Shown here: positions 42,403 through 50,670 of the stretch, piece by piece
How the letters are laid out: every line of letters starts with the position of its first letter
Numbering within the stretch: the first letter of the stretch is position 1
Assembly: GCF_036227265.1 (NCBI RefSeq)
Contig: NZ_CP109446.1
Location: 434,001 to 498,000 of the forward strand
DNA from: Streptomyces sp. NBC_01476
GTDB lineage: Bacteria; Actinomycetota; Actinomycetes; Streptomycetales; Streptomycetaceae
Direction: 5' to 3'
Length of the DNA stretch: 64,000 nt
The notes under the pieces: generated by a model
Databases searched by the model: none
What the model saw: only the letters and a program-made list of their open reading frames with translations
What the model was told of the DNA's origin: nothing
Position numbers and translations under genes: made by a program

Positions 42403-43398
42403 TCAGCACCAGGCCGGGGTACGGGCCGGTGCGTCGTAATAGGCGAGCGTGGCCTCGTCCGCCACCATCAGGGTCAGCGAGAAGCCACGCATGTCCAGGG
42501 CCGTCACGAAGTCACCGACCATGGTGCGTTCGGTGACCGCGCCGCGGTCGTCGAGCGCCGGCACCACCTCGTTCAGGACGGCGTACAGCTCCATCCGGGT
42601 GACCGCGCCCAGGCCGTTGACCAGAACGAAGACCGGGGTCCCGGCACCGACACCCAGGGTGTCGGCGAGGGTGCCCACCATGTCCGAGGCCAGTTTGCGC
42701 AACGGCCGCTCGACAAGGGTCCGCCGGGCGCGTTCGCCGTGGATGCCGACGCCGTACTCGATGTCGCCCGCCGGCAGGTCGAAGGCGGGCCGCCCGGTCG
42801 CCGGCGAGGTGTGGGCGGCGGAGGCCACCGCGAGGCTGCGGCAGCGGCTCACCACGTCGGTGCCGAGGGCGGCCAGGTCGGCCAGGCCCATCCCGCTGTC
42901 GGCGGCGGCGCCGAGGATCTTCTCCACCAGCACGGTCGCACCCGTGCCGCGGCGGCCGGTCGCCACCTCCTCGGAGTCCGAGGCCACGTCGTCGTCGATG
43001 AGGACCCGCGCGCAGGGGATGCCCTCCCGGGCCAGCCGTTCGGCGGCGATACCGAAGTTGATCTTGTCGCCGGTGTAGTTCTTCACCAGATGGAGGACGC
43101 CGTCCTCACGGGCCACCGCCCGGGACGCCTCGAAGATCTGCCGGTTGTGCGGCGAGGCGAAGATCCGCCCGGGACAGGCCGCGTCGAGCATGCCGGTCCC
43201 GACGTAGCCGATGTGCAGCGGCTCGTGCCCCGACCCGCCGCCGGACACCAGGCCCACCCGGCGAGACGGCGCGGACCGCAAGGCCCGCACGTAGCCGTCG
43301 TGCTCCTCCCACTTCACCATCTGACCGTGCGCCCGGCAGAAGCCGGCCAGCGCGTCAACGACCAGATCGTCGATCGCGTTCGCGAAGTAAAGGCCCAT
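42403..43398 (-). CDS. dhaK: Dihydroxyacetone kinase subunit DhaK
   Basis: The 331-residue substrate-binding subunit has VGLVSGGGSGHEPLHIGYVG, LVKNYTGDKINFGIA and the substrate-linking His in VGIHGE, followed by VNGLGAVTRMELY. It binds dihydroxyacetone through a hemiaminal to His. With DhaL it forms dihydroxyacetone phosphate. The dhaKL pair is convergent with the HAD gene. Confidence 0.95.
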   Translation of the reverse strand: MGLYFANAIDDLVVDALAGFCRAHGQMVKWEEHDGYVRALRSAPSRRVGLVSGGGSGHEPLHIGYVGTGMLDAACPGRIFASPHNRQIFEASRAVAREDGVLHLVKNYTGDKINFGIAAERLAREGIPCARVLIDDDVASDSEEVATGRRGTGATVLVEKILGAAADSGMGLADLAALGTDVVSRCRSLAVASAAHTSPATGRPAFDLPAGDIEYGVGIHGERARRTLVERPLRKLASDMVGTLADTLGVGAGTPVFVLVNGLGAVTRMELYAVLNEVVPALDDRGAVTERTMVGDFVTALDMRGFSLTLMVADEATLAYYDAPARTPAWC

Positions 43399-43659
43399 GT
43401 CCCCGACCTTTCCGGAGAACGGAGGTCGATCTCCTGCCCCCTCATGCTGATCTGTGCCGCAGAGACCGGCAAGTCGTCACCCACGGACGGGTCATCGTGC
43501 GGCGTTCCACGCCGCACGACAGCGCTCCAGCCGGTATCATCCGCGCCCGCGCGGCAACATGCGACAAGGTGCGGCAAGGTACGGCAGGCGAACGGGCCCG
43601 CGCGGCGGCGTGCTGCTAGCGTCCGGGCAGAACCGCCCCGCCGATCGAAGGCCGCCTCC

Positions 43660-44088
43660 ATGCTCGACTCCTCCGACGTCCGTCGGATCGCCCTGTCCCT
43701 GCCCGGGACGGTGGAGAAGGAGCTGTGGAACCATCCCACCTTCCATGTCGCCGGGCGGATGTTCGTCACGGTCCCGGGCGACGGCACGTCCTTCGCGGTG
43801 CGCTACCCCCGGTACGAGCGGGACGAGCTGATCGCCGCGGAGCCGGAGAGGTTCTGGGTGCCTCCTCATGAGGCCAACTCCTCCTGGGTGCGGGCCAGAC
43901 TGGCGGCGCTGGACGGGCTCGACGAGCTGTACGTGATCCTGGTCGACTCCTGGCGGCAGGCCGCCCCGGCCGGCCTCGCCGAGGCGGACCTCCCGGCCCG
44001 GCCGCCGAGGGGGTCTGCCGGACGGGCGGAACAGGCCGAAGCGGCGCAACCGGCCCAACCAGCGCAACCGGCCGAAGCCGCCGAATAG
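43660..44088 (+). CDS. MmcQ/YjbR family DNA-binding-fold protein
   Basis: The 142-residue protein has the MmcQ/YjbR pattern: VRRIALSLPGTVEKELWNHPTFHVAGRMF within its first 35 residues, FAVRYPRYERDELIAAEPERF and HEANSSWVRARL. The fold resembles the double-wing fold of CyaY-like proteins; the function is unknown. The tail after residue ~115 is a Pro/Ala/Gln/Glu repeat (AQPAQPAQPAEAAE). Confidence 0.88.
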   Translation: MLDSSDVRRIALSLPGTVEKELWNHPTFHVAGRMFVTVPGDGTSFAVRYPRYERDELIAAEPERFWVPPHEANSSWVRARLAALDGLDELYVILVDSWRQAAPAGLAEADLPARPPRGSAGRAEQAEAAQPAQPAQPAEAAE

Positions 44089-44351
44089 GCCGCCGGGCCG
44101 CGCGCGATCTCCCGGCGCGTCACTTTACGGCTGCGGCGCTCACGGACTTTACGGTTGCCCGAAAGGCGCGGGCGTCGGCAGCTGCCTCTTCGCGTCCGCG
44201 GCGGTACCCGGCGTGCGGCATCCTCCTCGGCTGCCGGTCGTGCCCCGCAAGTCGGCCCTCCAGCAAGGAGTCCTCGTGAATGTCCTCCGTACTCGCCGGT
44301 GTCGTCCGGGGCCGGCCGCCGGCCGGGTCGTGGCAGCAGGGGGCACCGCTC

Positions 44352-44780
44352 ATGGATGAGCCCCGTCCCGGACAGTGGCCCTTCTTCGTCTACGGCACGC
44401 TGCGTCCTGGCACGACCGAGCACAGCTGGATGTTCCGCGGCCTGGCGACCTCGGAGCTGCCGGCCGTCCTGCACGACGCCGAGCTCTACGAGGGACCGGA
44501 CTTCCCGTGCGCGGTGGCCAAACCGAACGGAGGGCGGGTGCGGGGCGAGGCGATCCAGGTCCCGGACGATGTGTACGACGAGATGCTGGCCGGTCTCGAC
44601 CAGATGATGGACTACTCCCCCGGCAATCCCGGCGCGGCCGTCGAGCGGGTCGCCCGTGAGGTGCGCACCACCAACGGCGCGTCGGTCACCGCGTGGGTGT
44701 ATCTCGCCACCGCGCGGACCGCGGCCGAGCTGGAGGCTTCGGGCCGGCGCATCACCAGTGGCGACTGGCAGAACCGCTGA
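44352..44780 (+). CDS. Gamma-glutamylcyclotransferase-like protein
   Basis: The 142-residue protein has the GGCT/AIG2 signature FFVYGTLRPG (residues ~11-20), then LPAVLHDAELYEGPDFPCAV and VRGEAIQVPDDVYDEMLAGLDQMMDY. The general acid Glu is likely in that ALYEG/DQMMDY region. GGCT-fold enzymes cleave gamma-glutamyl amides; the substrate here is unknown. ATG 44352 has GGGGGC upstream. The preceding 263-bp gap contains only a direct repeat (ACTTTACGG at 44122 and 44146). Confidence 0.88.
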   Translation: MDEPRPGQWPFFVYGTLRPGTTEHSWMFRGLATSELPAVLHDAELYEGPDFPCAVAKPNGGRVRGEAIQVPDDVYDEMLAGLDQMMDYSPGNPGAAVERVAREVRTTNGASVTAWVYLATARTAAELEASGRRITSGDWQNR

Positions 44781-44890
44781 CCTCCGCGGTCTCCCGTTTG
44801 ACCTTCCCCTGACGGGAAGGCCGACGGTGGTTGCACGGCCGGAATCGGACCGGCCGTAACCACGGATCACGGATCACGGAGGCGACAGTC

Positions 44891-45673
44891 ATGTCGACGG
44901 CATCCCTTGCGGGCAAGCGGGTACTGGTCACCGGCGGATCGAAGGGTATCGGTGCAGCGATCGTCGACCGGTTGGCCGGTGAGGGCGCGCGGGTGGCGAC
45001 CACGGCACGGTCCAAGCCGGCCGGCGGTGTACCCGCCGCTCTCGATCTCTTCGTCGCGGCGGACATCAGCACCGAACCGGGGGTGCGCGACGTCGTGGAC
45101 GGTGTGCTCGAAGCGTTCGGCGGCATCGACGTGATCGTCCACAACGCCGGTGGTGCCGACACGACCTCCGGCGCCGCGGCCTCCTTCGACGACACCGACT
45201 GGCAGCGGAACCTCGACCTCAATCTGCTCGCACCGGTCCGGCTGGACCGTGCGCTGTCCCCGCTCATGGTGGACCAGGGCTCGGGTGTGATCCTGCACGT
45301 CACCTCGATCGCGCGGGCGCTGCCGATGAGCGGGCCGATGCCGTACGCCGCCGCGAAGGCCGCGCTGAGCAACTACAGCAAGGGGCTGGCCACGCAGCTG
45401 GCACCCGCCGGGGTACGGGTGGTGCGGGTGCTGCCCGGGTTCATCGAGACCGAGGGCGCGCAGCAGTTGATGGACGACACCGCCGAGGCGACCGGCACCG
45501 ACCGGGCGGGCGCCCGCCGGCTGATCATGGACTCGCTCGGCGGCATCCCGATGGGCCGCACCGGCAGCCCGCAGGAGGTCGCGGAGCTCATCGCCTTCCT
45601 CGCGTCGGACCGGGCGGGCTGGATCACCGGCGCGGAGTACGTCATCGACGGCGGCACGCTGCCCACCGTCTGA
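44891..45673 (+). CDS. Short-chain dehydrogenase/reductase
   Basis: The 260-residue SDR has TGGSKGIGAAIVDRLAGEGA, HNAGG, the active Ser (VTSIARALPMSG), Y-x3-K (YAAAKAAL) and VRVLPGFIETEG, ending with GWITGAEYVIDGGTLPTV. Substrate is unknown. The start at 44891 has GGAGG eight bases upstream. It stands alone between the GGCT-like gene and the GntR gene. Confidence 0.9.
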   Translation: MSTASLAGKRVLVTGGSKGIGAAIVDRLAGEGARVATTARSKPAGGVPAALDLFVAADISTEPGVRDVVDGVLEAFGGIDVIVHNAGGADTTSGAAASFDDTDWQRNLDLNLLAPVRLDRALSPLMVDQGSGVILHVTSIARALPMSGPMPYAAAKAALSNYSKGLATQLAPAGVRVVRVLPGFIETEGAQQLMDDTAEATGTDRAGARRLIMDSLGGIPMGRTGSPQEVAELIAFLASDRAGWITGAEYVIDGGTLPTV

Positions 45674-45792
45674 GCCGGCGGCCGGCCGCCCCCACCCGCC
45701 GGCGCCGCCGGGACCGCGGGCCGGCCGGCCCGGCGGCGGGTGCCGCCACCCCGTGTAGCCGGTTCTGGCCAGGGAGTGGCCGGTGAAGCTAA

Positions 45793-45826
45793 GGTGATCC
45801 GCGCTTGTTCACCGGAGCGGATCACC
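45793..45826. promoter_or_regulatory. Inverted repeat upstream of the first gntR
   Basis: GGTGATCCGC (45793-45802) and its exact complement (45817-45826) flank 14 bases, 17 bp before the GntR start. It is a candidate autoregulatory site or an mRNA hairpin masking the ribosome site. Confidence 0.6.
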
Positions 45827-45843
45827 ATGGGGGCCTCCACCGT

Positions 45844-46596
45844 ATGAATGACTCACCCGAGGTCTCAGGAGCCGTACTGCCGGGATATCCCGAGCCGTTG
45901 TGGATCCAGGCGGTCAATGTCATCCGCGGGGAGATCGACCGCGGAGTGCTCCAGCCGGGTGGCAGGCTGCCGCCGGAGCGCGAGCTGTGCCGGCAGCTGG
46001 GGATCAGCCGGGTGACCTTGCGCAAGGCGCTGGGCAGCCTGGTCGAGGCGGGTGTGCTGAGCCCTTCGCACGGGCGTGGCTGGTACGTGGCGCAGACCGC
46101 GAAGAAGGAGTGGCCCAACAGCCTGGAGTCCTTCAGCGAGACGGCGGCCCGGATGGGGCTCACCTCGAACTCGAAGGTGCTGCGGGCCGAGACGAGCCCG
46201 GCGACCATCGACGAGGCGGAGCAGCTGGGCATCGCGCCGGGGACCCCGCTCTTCCGGCTGGAGCGGGTGCGGTTGCTGGACGGGGTTCCGATAGCGCTTG
46301 ATCTGACCTTGTTGCGGCAGGCCCTGGTCCCGGACATCGGGCAGGCCGACTTCCGGGACCGGTCGCTGTACTCGACGCTCGAAGCGGCGGGCGTCGAACC
46401 TGTCAGGGCCGACAGCACCATCGAGGCGACCAAGGCCGACGAGCGGGCGGCCGAGCACCTCGATCTGGCACCCGGCGACCCGGTGCTCGTCATGCGCCAG
46501 CTCGCCTTGAGCGCCCATCAGGAGCCGCTGTTCGTCTCGACGATCCAGTACGCGGGCGACCGCTACCGGCTGCGTACGTCGTTCGCGCGGTCGTAG
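45844..46596 (+). CDS. GntR/HutC-type regulator, copy 1
   Basis: The 250-residue protein has an N-terminal wHTH_GntR (about 20-85: LPPERELCRQLGISRVTLRK, GWYVAQ) and a C-terminal UTRA ligand domain (ATIDEAEQLGIAPGTPLFRLERVRLLDGVPIA). UTRA proteins often sense sugar phosphates or histidine-pathway intermediates. It shares most of its length with the GntR at 59346-60128, including KEWPNxLESFSETAxRMGL. It is convergent with the Zn-dehydrogenase gene; the operon at 47860 is the likely target. Confidence 0.92.
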   Translation: MNDSPEVSGAVLPGYPEPLWIQAVNVIRGEIDRGVLQPGGRLPPERELCRQLGISRVTLRKALGSLVEAGVLSPSHGRGWYVAQTAKKEWPNSLESFSETAARMGLTSNSKVLRAETSPATIDEAEQLGIAPGTPLFRLERVRLLDGVPIALDLTLLRQALVPDIGQADFRDRSLYSTLEAAGVEPVRADSTIEATKADERAAEHLDLAPGDPVLVMRQLALSAHQEPLFVSTIQYAGDRYRLRTSFARS

Positions 46597-46656
46597 GGCA
46601 GGTCAAGCAGGCCGCGCCGGTCACGCCGGTCACGCCGCTCAGAAGGATCAGGCCGT

Positions 46657-47601
46657 TCAGAACAGCACGACGCCCTTGACGAAGTCCGGCCCGCTCTCCT
46701 CCATGGTGCGGAACGCCTCGTCGATGCCGTCGAGGCCGAACCGGTGGGTGATCAGCGGCTCGTAGCTGAACCGCCGCTCGGCGATGAGGTCGAGGGTCTC
46801 CCGCATGGCGCCCATCAAGCGGGTGCGGTCGGGACAGAAACCGTTGACCACGGTGACGGCCTTGTACCAGAGGTCCATGTCCATCATCGCGTCGCCGGTG
46901 TGGTGATAGCCCACCACGCACAGGGTGCCGAACGGGCGGACCAGGCTGCCCGCGGTCTTGAGGCCGGGGGTGACCCCGGTCGCCTCCAGCACGATGGACA
47001 GCCGGGCGTCGGTGCCCCGGCTGGTCGCCGTGCGGTACTCCTCGGGCAGTTCGTCCGGGGCGAAGACCAGGTCGGCGCCGAGCGCGAGGGCCCGCTGCCG
47101 GCGGGCCAGGTCGGGGTCGACGCCGACGAGCAGGCCGGGCGCGTGCCGCTTGGCGAGCTGGACGAGTCCGAGTCCCATGAAGCCCAGGCCCACCACGGCC
47201 ACCCGGTCCCCGGCGCGGATGCCGGTACGGGACAGGGCCTCCTCCAGGTCCGCGACGGGCTCGCCGATGGCGTGCGCCGGCTCTATGCCCGCCGGCACCG
47301 GCAGGATCGCGTTGGCGTCCATCACCGCCAGGGTCGCGAAGCCGTCACCGCCCAGACCGGTCACCAGGTCGCCCGGCTGCCACCGTCCCGCGTGGCGCCC
47401 CGCGGCGGCCACCCGGCCGACCATCTCATGACCGAGCCGCACCGGGTCTGCGCCCTTGTCGTGGGTGAGCCACGGCCCGATGTCCGAGGTGCACACCCCG
47501 CAGGCCACGACCTCCACCAGCACCTGGTCGTCCGCGGGGACCGGGTCGTCCGCGGAGACGACCTCGGAGGTGCGAGGGCCGACAAGCTGACTGATCTTCA
47601 T
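46657..47601 (-). CDS. Zinc-type alcohol dehydrogenase-like protein (MDR family)
   Basis: The 314-residue MDR protein has ACGVCTSDIGPW (catalytic Zn Cys), GHEMVGRVAAAG (His-Glu), and the Rossmann motif AVVGLGFMGLGLVQLAKR. The structural four-Cys zinc loop is absent, as is usual for short MDR enzymes such as sorbitol/threonine dehydrogenase-like proteins. It probably oxidises a polyol or sugar alcohol. It is divergent from the MocA-type operon, and the 258-bp gap carries TGGT triplets. Confidence 0.9.
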   Translation of the reverse strand: MKISQLVGPRTSEVVSADDPVPADDQVLVEVVACGVCTSDIGPWLTHDKGADPVRLGHEMVGRVAAAGRHAGRWQPGDLVTGLGGDGFATLAVMDANAILPVPAGIEPAHAIGEPVADLEEALSRTGIRAGDRVAVVGLGFMGLGLVQLAKRHAPGLLVGVDPDLARRQRALALGADLVFAPDELPEEYRTATSRGTDARLSIVLEATGVTPGLKTAGSLVRPFGTLCVVGYHHTGDAMMDMDLWYKAVTVVNGFCPDRTRLMGAMRETLDLIAERRFSYEPLITHRFGLDGIDEAFRTMEESGPDFVKGVVLF

Positions 47602-47642
47602 ACGAGTCTCCTGTCTGAGTGGTGCTGGTCAGTGTAGCCATC

Positions 47643-47666
47643 TGGTTCTAAGTGGTAAGCATTGGT
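47643..47666 (+). promoter_or_regulatory. Three TGGT repeats at 10-bp spacing (candidate GntR site A)
   Basis: TGGT begins at 47643, 47653 and 47663, exactly 10 bp apart, in the gap between the Zn-dehydrogenase and MocA-operon starts. A similar triplet, on the other strand, precedes the gene at 58309. Direct repeats on one face of the helix would suit cooperative binding. Confidence 0.6.
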
Positions 47667-47808
47667 TCGGCCCGTCCTTGGCCGGATTCGCCTGTCTTCT
47701 ATGTCCCTTTTTGTAGGCAAAGTGGCTAATAGGAGGGCGAGTTTCCGCCGCGTTACCTCCTCATCAACCTCTAGACAGGATCGCCGTTCGTATTAAGATG
47801 TCGGCAAG

Positions 47809-47829
47809 TGGTATGCGTTTGGCACACCA
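47809..47829. promoter_or_regulatory. Imperfect palindrome upstream of the MocA operon (site B)
   Basis: TGGTATGC (47809-47816), five bases, GCACACCA (47822-47829) match as inverted repeats at 7 of 8 positions. The preceding AAG makes AAGTGGTA, also found at site A. It is 30 bp upstream of the first gene's start, where a repressor would block transcription. Confidence 0.6.
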
Positions 47830-47859
47830 TCAGAACGGTCCGGAGAGGAGGGGTCAGCC

Positions 47860-48972
47860 ATGGAACATGCTGCGGAAACCGCCACCGAGAGCGTCGAGAA
47901 CCTTTCGGCGGTGGTGGTCGGAGCGGGTTCGCAGGGCAGGGTGCACGCTCTCGGCTACCTCGCCGCCCCCGGAGTGACACTGACCGGCGTCGCGGACGTG
48001 GACCTGTCCTCCGCCGAGGCGCTCGCCGGAGAACTGGACATCCCCGCGGTCCACCGTGACGTCCACGACCTGCTCGCGGCGACCCGGCCGGACATCGTCA
48101 GCGTCTGCACACCCCCGGCGTTCCACCCCGAGGTGGTCCGCTCGGCCATCGCGGCCGGGGCCCGGGCGGTCCACTGCGAGAAGCCGATCGCGCTCACCTA
48201 CGGCGAAGCCCTGGAGATGACGGCCACCGCCGCCGGCGCCGGGGTCCAGCTGACCTTCAATCTCCAGCGGCGCTTCGACCCTCTCCAGCGCCAGGCCCGG
48301 GAGTGGATCGCCCAGGGTGAGATCGGGGACGTGGTGACCGTCGAGGGTTACTGCCCCAATCTCTTCGACTGGGGCACCCACATCCTCGACCTCATCCTCT
48401 TCCACCGCCACGACGCCGCCCCCCAGTGGGTGCTCGGCCAGATCGACGCCTCCGTCGACCGGTATGTGTACGGCGTCTTCACCGAGACGGCCTCACTGAC
48501 GCAGGTCGGCTGGGCGGACGGGGTGCGGGCGGTCGTCTCCACCGGGCGCGCACCGCACACCCCCGTACTCCACCTGGAGAACGACCTCGGACTGATCGTC
48601 CAAGGCACCCAGGGCCGGGCCGACATCCGGGGCGCACGCGTCGTGGCGCGGCGCTTCGGCAAGGACGACCTGGTGCGGGAGTCGCCGTTCAACACCGACA
48701 GCAGTACCTGGGACCACGCGGTGGATCCCTCGATCGTCGCCGGTACCGCCGAGGCCATCCGCGATCTGGTCGCGGCACTGCGGACCGGCCGGCGGCCGGC
48801 GCTGCACGCGGAGCACGGGCTGCGCGGCGCTGAACTGATCTTCGCCACCTATGAGAGCAGCAGGTCCCGGCGGCGTGTGCCGCTGCCGCTGGACCGCATG
48901 GACAACGCCCTGATCAGCGGGCGAGCGGAGGGCTTCTGGAGCCCTACCGGTGAACTGCGCTCCACCTACTGA
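47860..48972 (+). CDS. Gfo/Idh/MocA family oxidoreductase, copy 1
   Basis: The 370-residue protein has a Rossmann start (AVVVGAGSQGRVHALGYL), the EKP motif (HCEKPIALTYGEALEM) and DWGTHILDLILF in the C-terminal substrate-binding region. Such enzymes oxidise a sugar or inositol hydroxyl with NAD(P). The GAGGAGG ribosome site fixes the start. It opens a long same-strand operon with ThuA-like, ABC-importer and isomerase genes. Confidence 0.93.
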   Translation: MEHAAETATESVENLSAVVVGAGSQGRVHALGYLAAPGVTLTGVADVDLSSAEALAGELDIPAVHRDVHDLLAATRPDIVSVCTPPAFHPEVVRSAIAAGARAVHCEKPIALTYGEALEMTATAAGAGVQLTFNLQRRFDPLQRQAREWIAQGEIGDVVTVEGYCPNLFDWGTHILDLILFHRHDAAPQWVLGQIDASVDRYVYGVFTETASLTQVGWADGVRAVVSTGRAPHTPVLHLENDLGLIVQGTQGRADIRGARVVARRFGKDDLVRESPFNTDSSTWDHAVDPSIVAGTAEAIRDLVAALRTGRRPALHAEHGLRGAELIFATYESSRSRRRVPLPLDRMDNALISGRAEGFWSPTGELRSTY

Positions 48973-48985
48973 ATCGAGCCTCCGC

Positions 48986-49690
48986 ATGCAGATATCCCAG
49001 CCCCGCCATGTCTCCGTCGCCCGCGCCCCGGTCGCCAGGTCCACCGCCCTCGCCGTGATCAGCGGGGACGATGTCTACGAAGACCTGTTCACCGCCGCCT
49101 CCGCGCTGCAGGGCGCGCTGACCGACGAGGGGTACGCGACCCGTACCAGCCTGGGCACCGCCCCGCTGGACGGCGCGGCCGAAGCGGATGTGATCGTCCT
49201 CTACACCGCGCTGGGCCGGTTCACCGCCGGGCAGCGCGAGGGGCTGGCCCGGGCGGTCCACGGCGGTTGCGGGCTGGTCGCACTGCACTCCACCACGGTG
49301 CTCGCCTCGCCGCCGGAGCGCCTGGACGAGGCCGACCGGCTGCTGGCCGATCTGATCGGCAGCCGTTATGTGTCCCACGGACCCCCGCCGCACGAGAGCC
49401 GGTTCGAGGTGCGGCTGGACGCGGACCACGAACTGACCGCGGGGATCGCGCCGTTCGAGGTGACCCACGAGCACTACCGGCTGGCCACATCGGCCGATGT
49501 GCGGGTCGTCGCCTGGCGGGAGACCGAGGCGGGGCCCGAACCGCTGGTCCACGCCCGCCAGTACGGAGCCGGCCGGGTCTGCTACATCCAACTGGGCCAC
49601 GACATGCGGATCTGGGGGGAGCCCGCCATGCGCCAACTCGTGCGGCGCGCCGCCCGCTGGGCCTGTCGACCCGATCGTGAAGGGGACTGA
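48986..49690 (+). CDS. ThuA-like protein, copy 1
   Basis: The 234-residue protein has the ThuA/glutamine-amidotransferase-like fold of trehalose-utilisation proteins: ALAVISGDDVYEDLF, DVIVLYTALGRFTAGQREGL, LVALHSTTVL and ending in YIQLGHDMRIWGEPAMRQLV. In ThuA/ThuB pathways the protein helps convert disaccharides via a 3-keto form. It lies 13 bp after the MocA gene and 3 bp before a permease gene. It is a paralogue of the protein at 55678. Confidence 0.9.
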   Translation: MQISQPRHVSVARAPVARSTALAVISGDDVYEDLFTAASALQGALTDEGYATRTSLGTAPLDGAAEADVIVLYTALGRFTAGQREGLARAVHGGCGLVALHSTTVLASPPERLDEADRLLADLIGSRYVSHGPPPHESRFEVRLDADHELTAGIAPFEVTHEHYRLATSADVRVVAWRETEAGPEPLVHARQYGAGRVCYIQLGHDMRIWGEPAMRQLVRRAARWACRPDREGD

Positions 49691-49693
49691 CCC

Positions 49694-50668
49694 GTGCGCA
49701 CACTTCTCCGGAAGATCGCCTTCTATCTGCTGACGGCATGGGCGGCGATCAGTCTCAACTTCGTCATCCCGCGGATCATGCCGGGCAACCCGGCGGACAA
49801 CCTGATCAACCAGTTCCACGGCAAGCTCAGCCCGTCCGCGGTGCACGCCCTGCGGGTGCTCTTCGGCCAGTCGCACCAGAACCTCTGGCAGCAGTACGTC
49901 AGTTACTGGCACAGCGTGTTCACCGGCAACTTCGGCATCTCGTACGCGTACTACCCGTCGAAGGTGAGCACGGTCCTCGGGCAGAGCATGTACTGGACGC
50001 TGATCCTGGTCACCATCTGCACGGTGCTCGGCTTCGTCATCGGCACCTCGCTGGGCATGCTGGCCGGCTGGAAACGCGGCACCTGGCTCGACTCGCTGGT
50101 GCCGATCACGACCTTCCTGTCGTCCATCCCGTACTTCTGGTTCGCGATCATCATGGTGTACGTCTTCGCCATCTCGCTCAAGTGGTTCCCGCTCTCCGGC
50201 GGTTACGCACTGGACCAGAGCATCGGGCTCAACGGCGGCTTCATCGGCAGCGCGATCAACTACGCGGTCCTGCCGGCCGCGACCATCACCATCGCGTCGG
50301 TCGGCGGCTGGCTGATCAGCATGCGCAACATGATGGTCACCACGCTGAGCGAGGACTATGTCCGGCTCGCCGAGGCCAAGGGCCTGTCCAAGCGCCGGGT
50401 GATGTACACCTACGCCGCCCGCAACGCGATGCTGCCCTCCTTCTCCGGCTTCGCGATGTCCCTCGGCTTCGTCATCGGCGGCTCCATCGTCACCGAGGTC
50501 GTCTTCAACTACCCCGGCATCGGCTCGGTGCTGTTCAAGGCCGCGCAGGCGGCCGACTACCCGTTGATGTCGGCGATTTTCCTGCTGATCACCGTGCTGG
50601 TACTCGTCGCCAACCTCATCGCGGACATCGCGTATGTGTTCCTCGACCCGAGGACGAGGGAGAGCTGA
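49694..50668 (+). CDS. ABC transporter permease, DppB/OppB type
   Basis: The 324-residue membrane protein has six helices and the OppB/DppB signature: LNFVIPRIMPGNPADN near the N-terminus, SYAYYPSKVSTVL, and the EAA loop EDYVRLAEAKGLSKRRVMYTYAARNAMLP. It pairs with the fused permease-ATPase that follows two bases later. The importer, with its lipoprotein, probably takes up an oligosaccharide- or peptide-like solute. The GTG start at 49694 overlaps nothing. Confidence 0.93.
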   Translation: MRTLLRKIAFYLLTAWAAISLNFVIPRIMPGNPADNLINQFHGKLSPSAVHALRVLFGQSHQNLWQQYVSYWHSVFTGNFGISYAYYPSKVSTVLGQSMYWTLILVTICTVLGFVIGTSLGMLAGWKRGTWLDSLVPITTFLSSIPYFWFAIIMVYVFAISLKWFPLSGGYALDQSIGLNGGFIGSAINYAVLPAATITIASVGGWLISMRNMMVTTLSEDYVRLAEAKGLSKRRVMYTYAARNAMLPSFSGFAMSLGFVIGGSIVTEVVFNYPGIGSVLFKAAQAADYPLMSAIFLLITVLVLVANLIADIAYVFLDPRTRES

Positions 50669-50670
50669 TC

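Noticed and set aside
44122..44158. Direct repeat ACTTTACGG in two copies 24 bp apart
   Set aside because: Only two short copies with no palindromic structure and no clear promoter; not enough to call an operator.
44120..44353. A 77-codon open frame on the reverse strand between the MmcQ-like and GGCT-like genes
   Set aside because: Only about 80% of third positions are G or C, lower than neighbouring real genes, there is no recognisable motif, and it overlaps the GGCT start.
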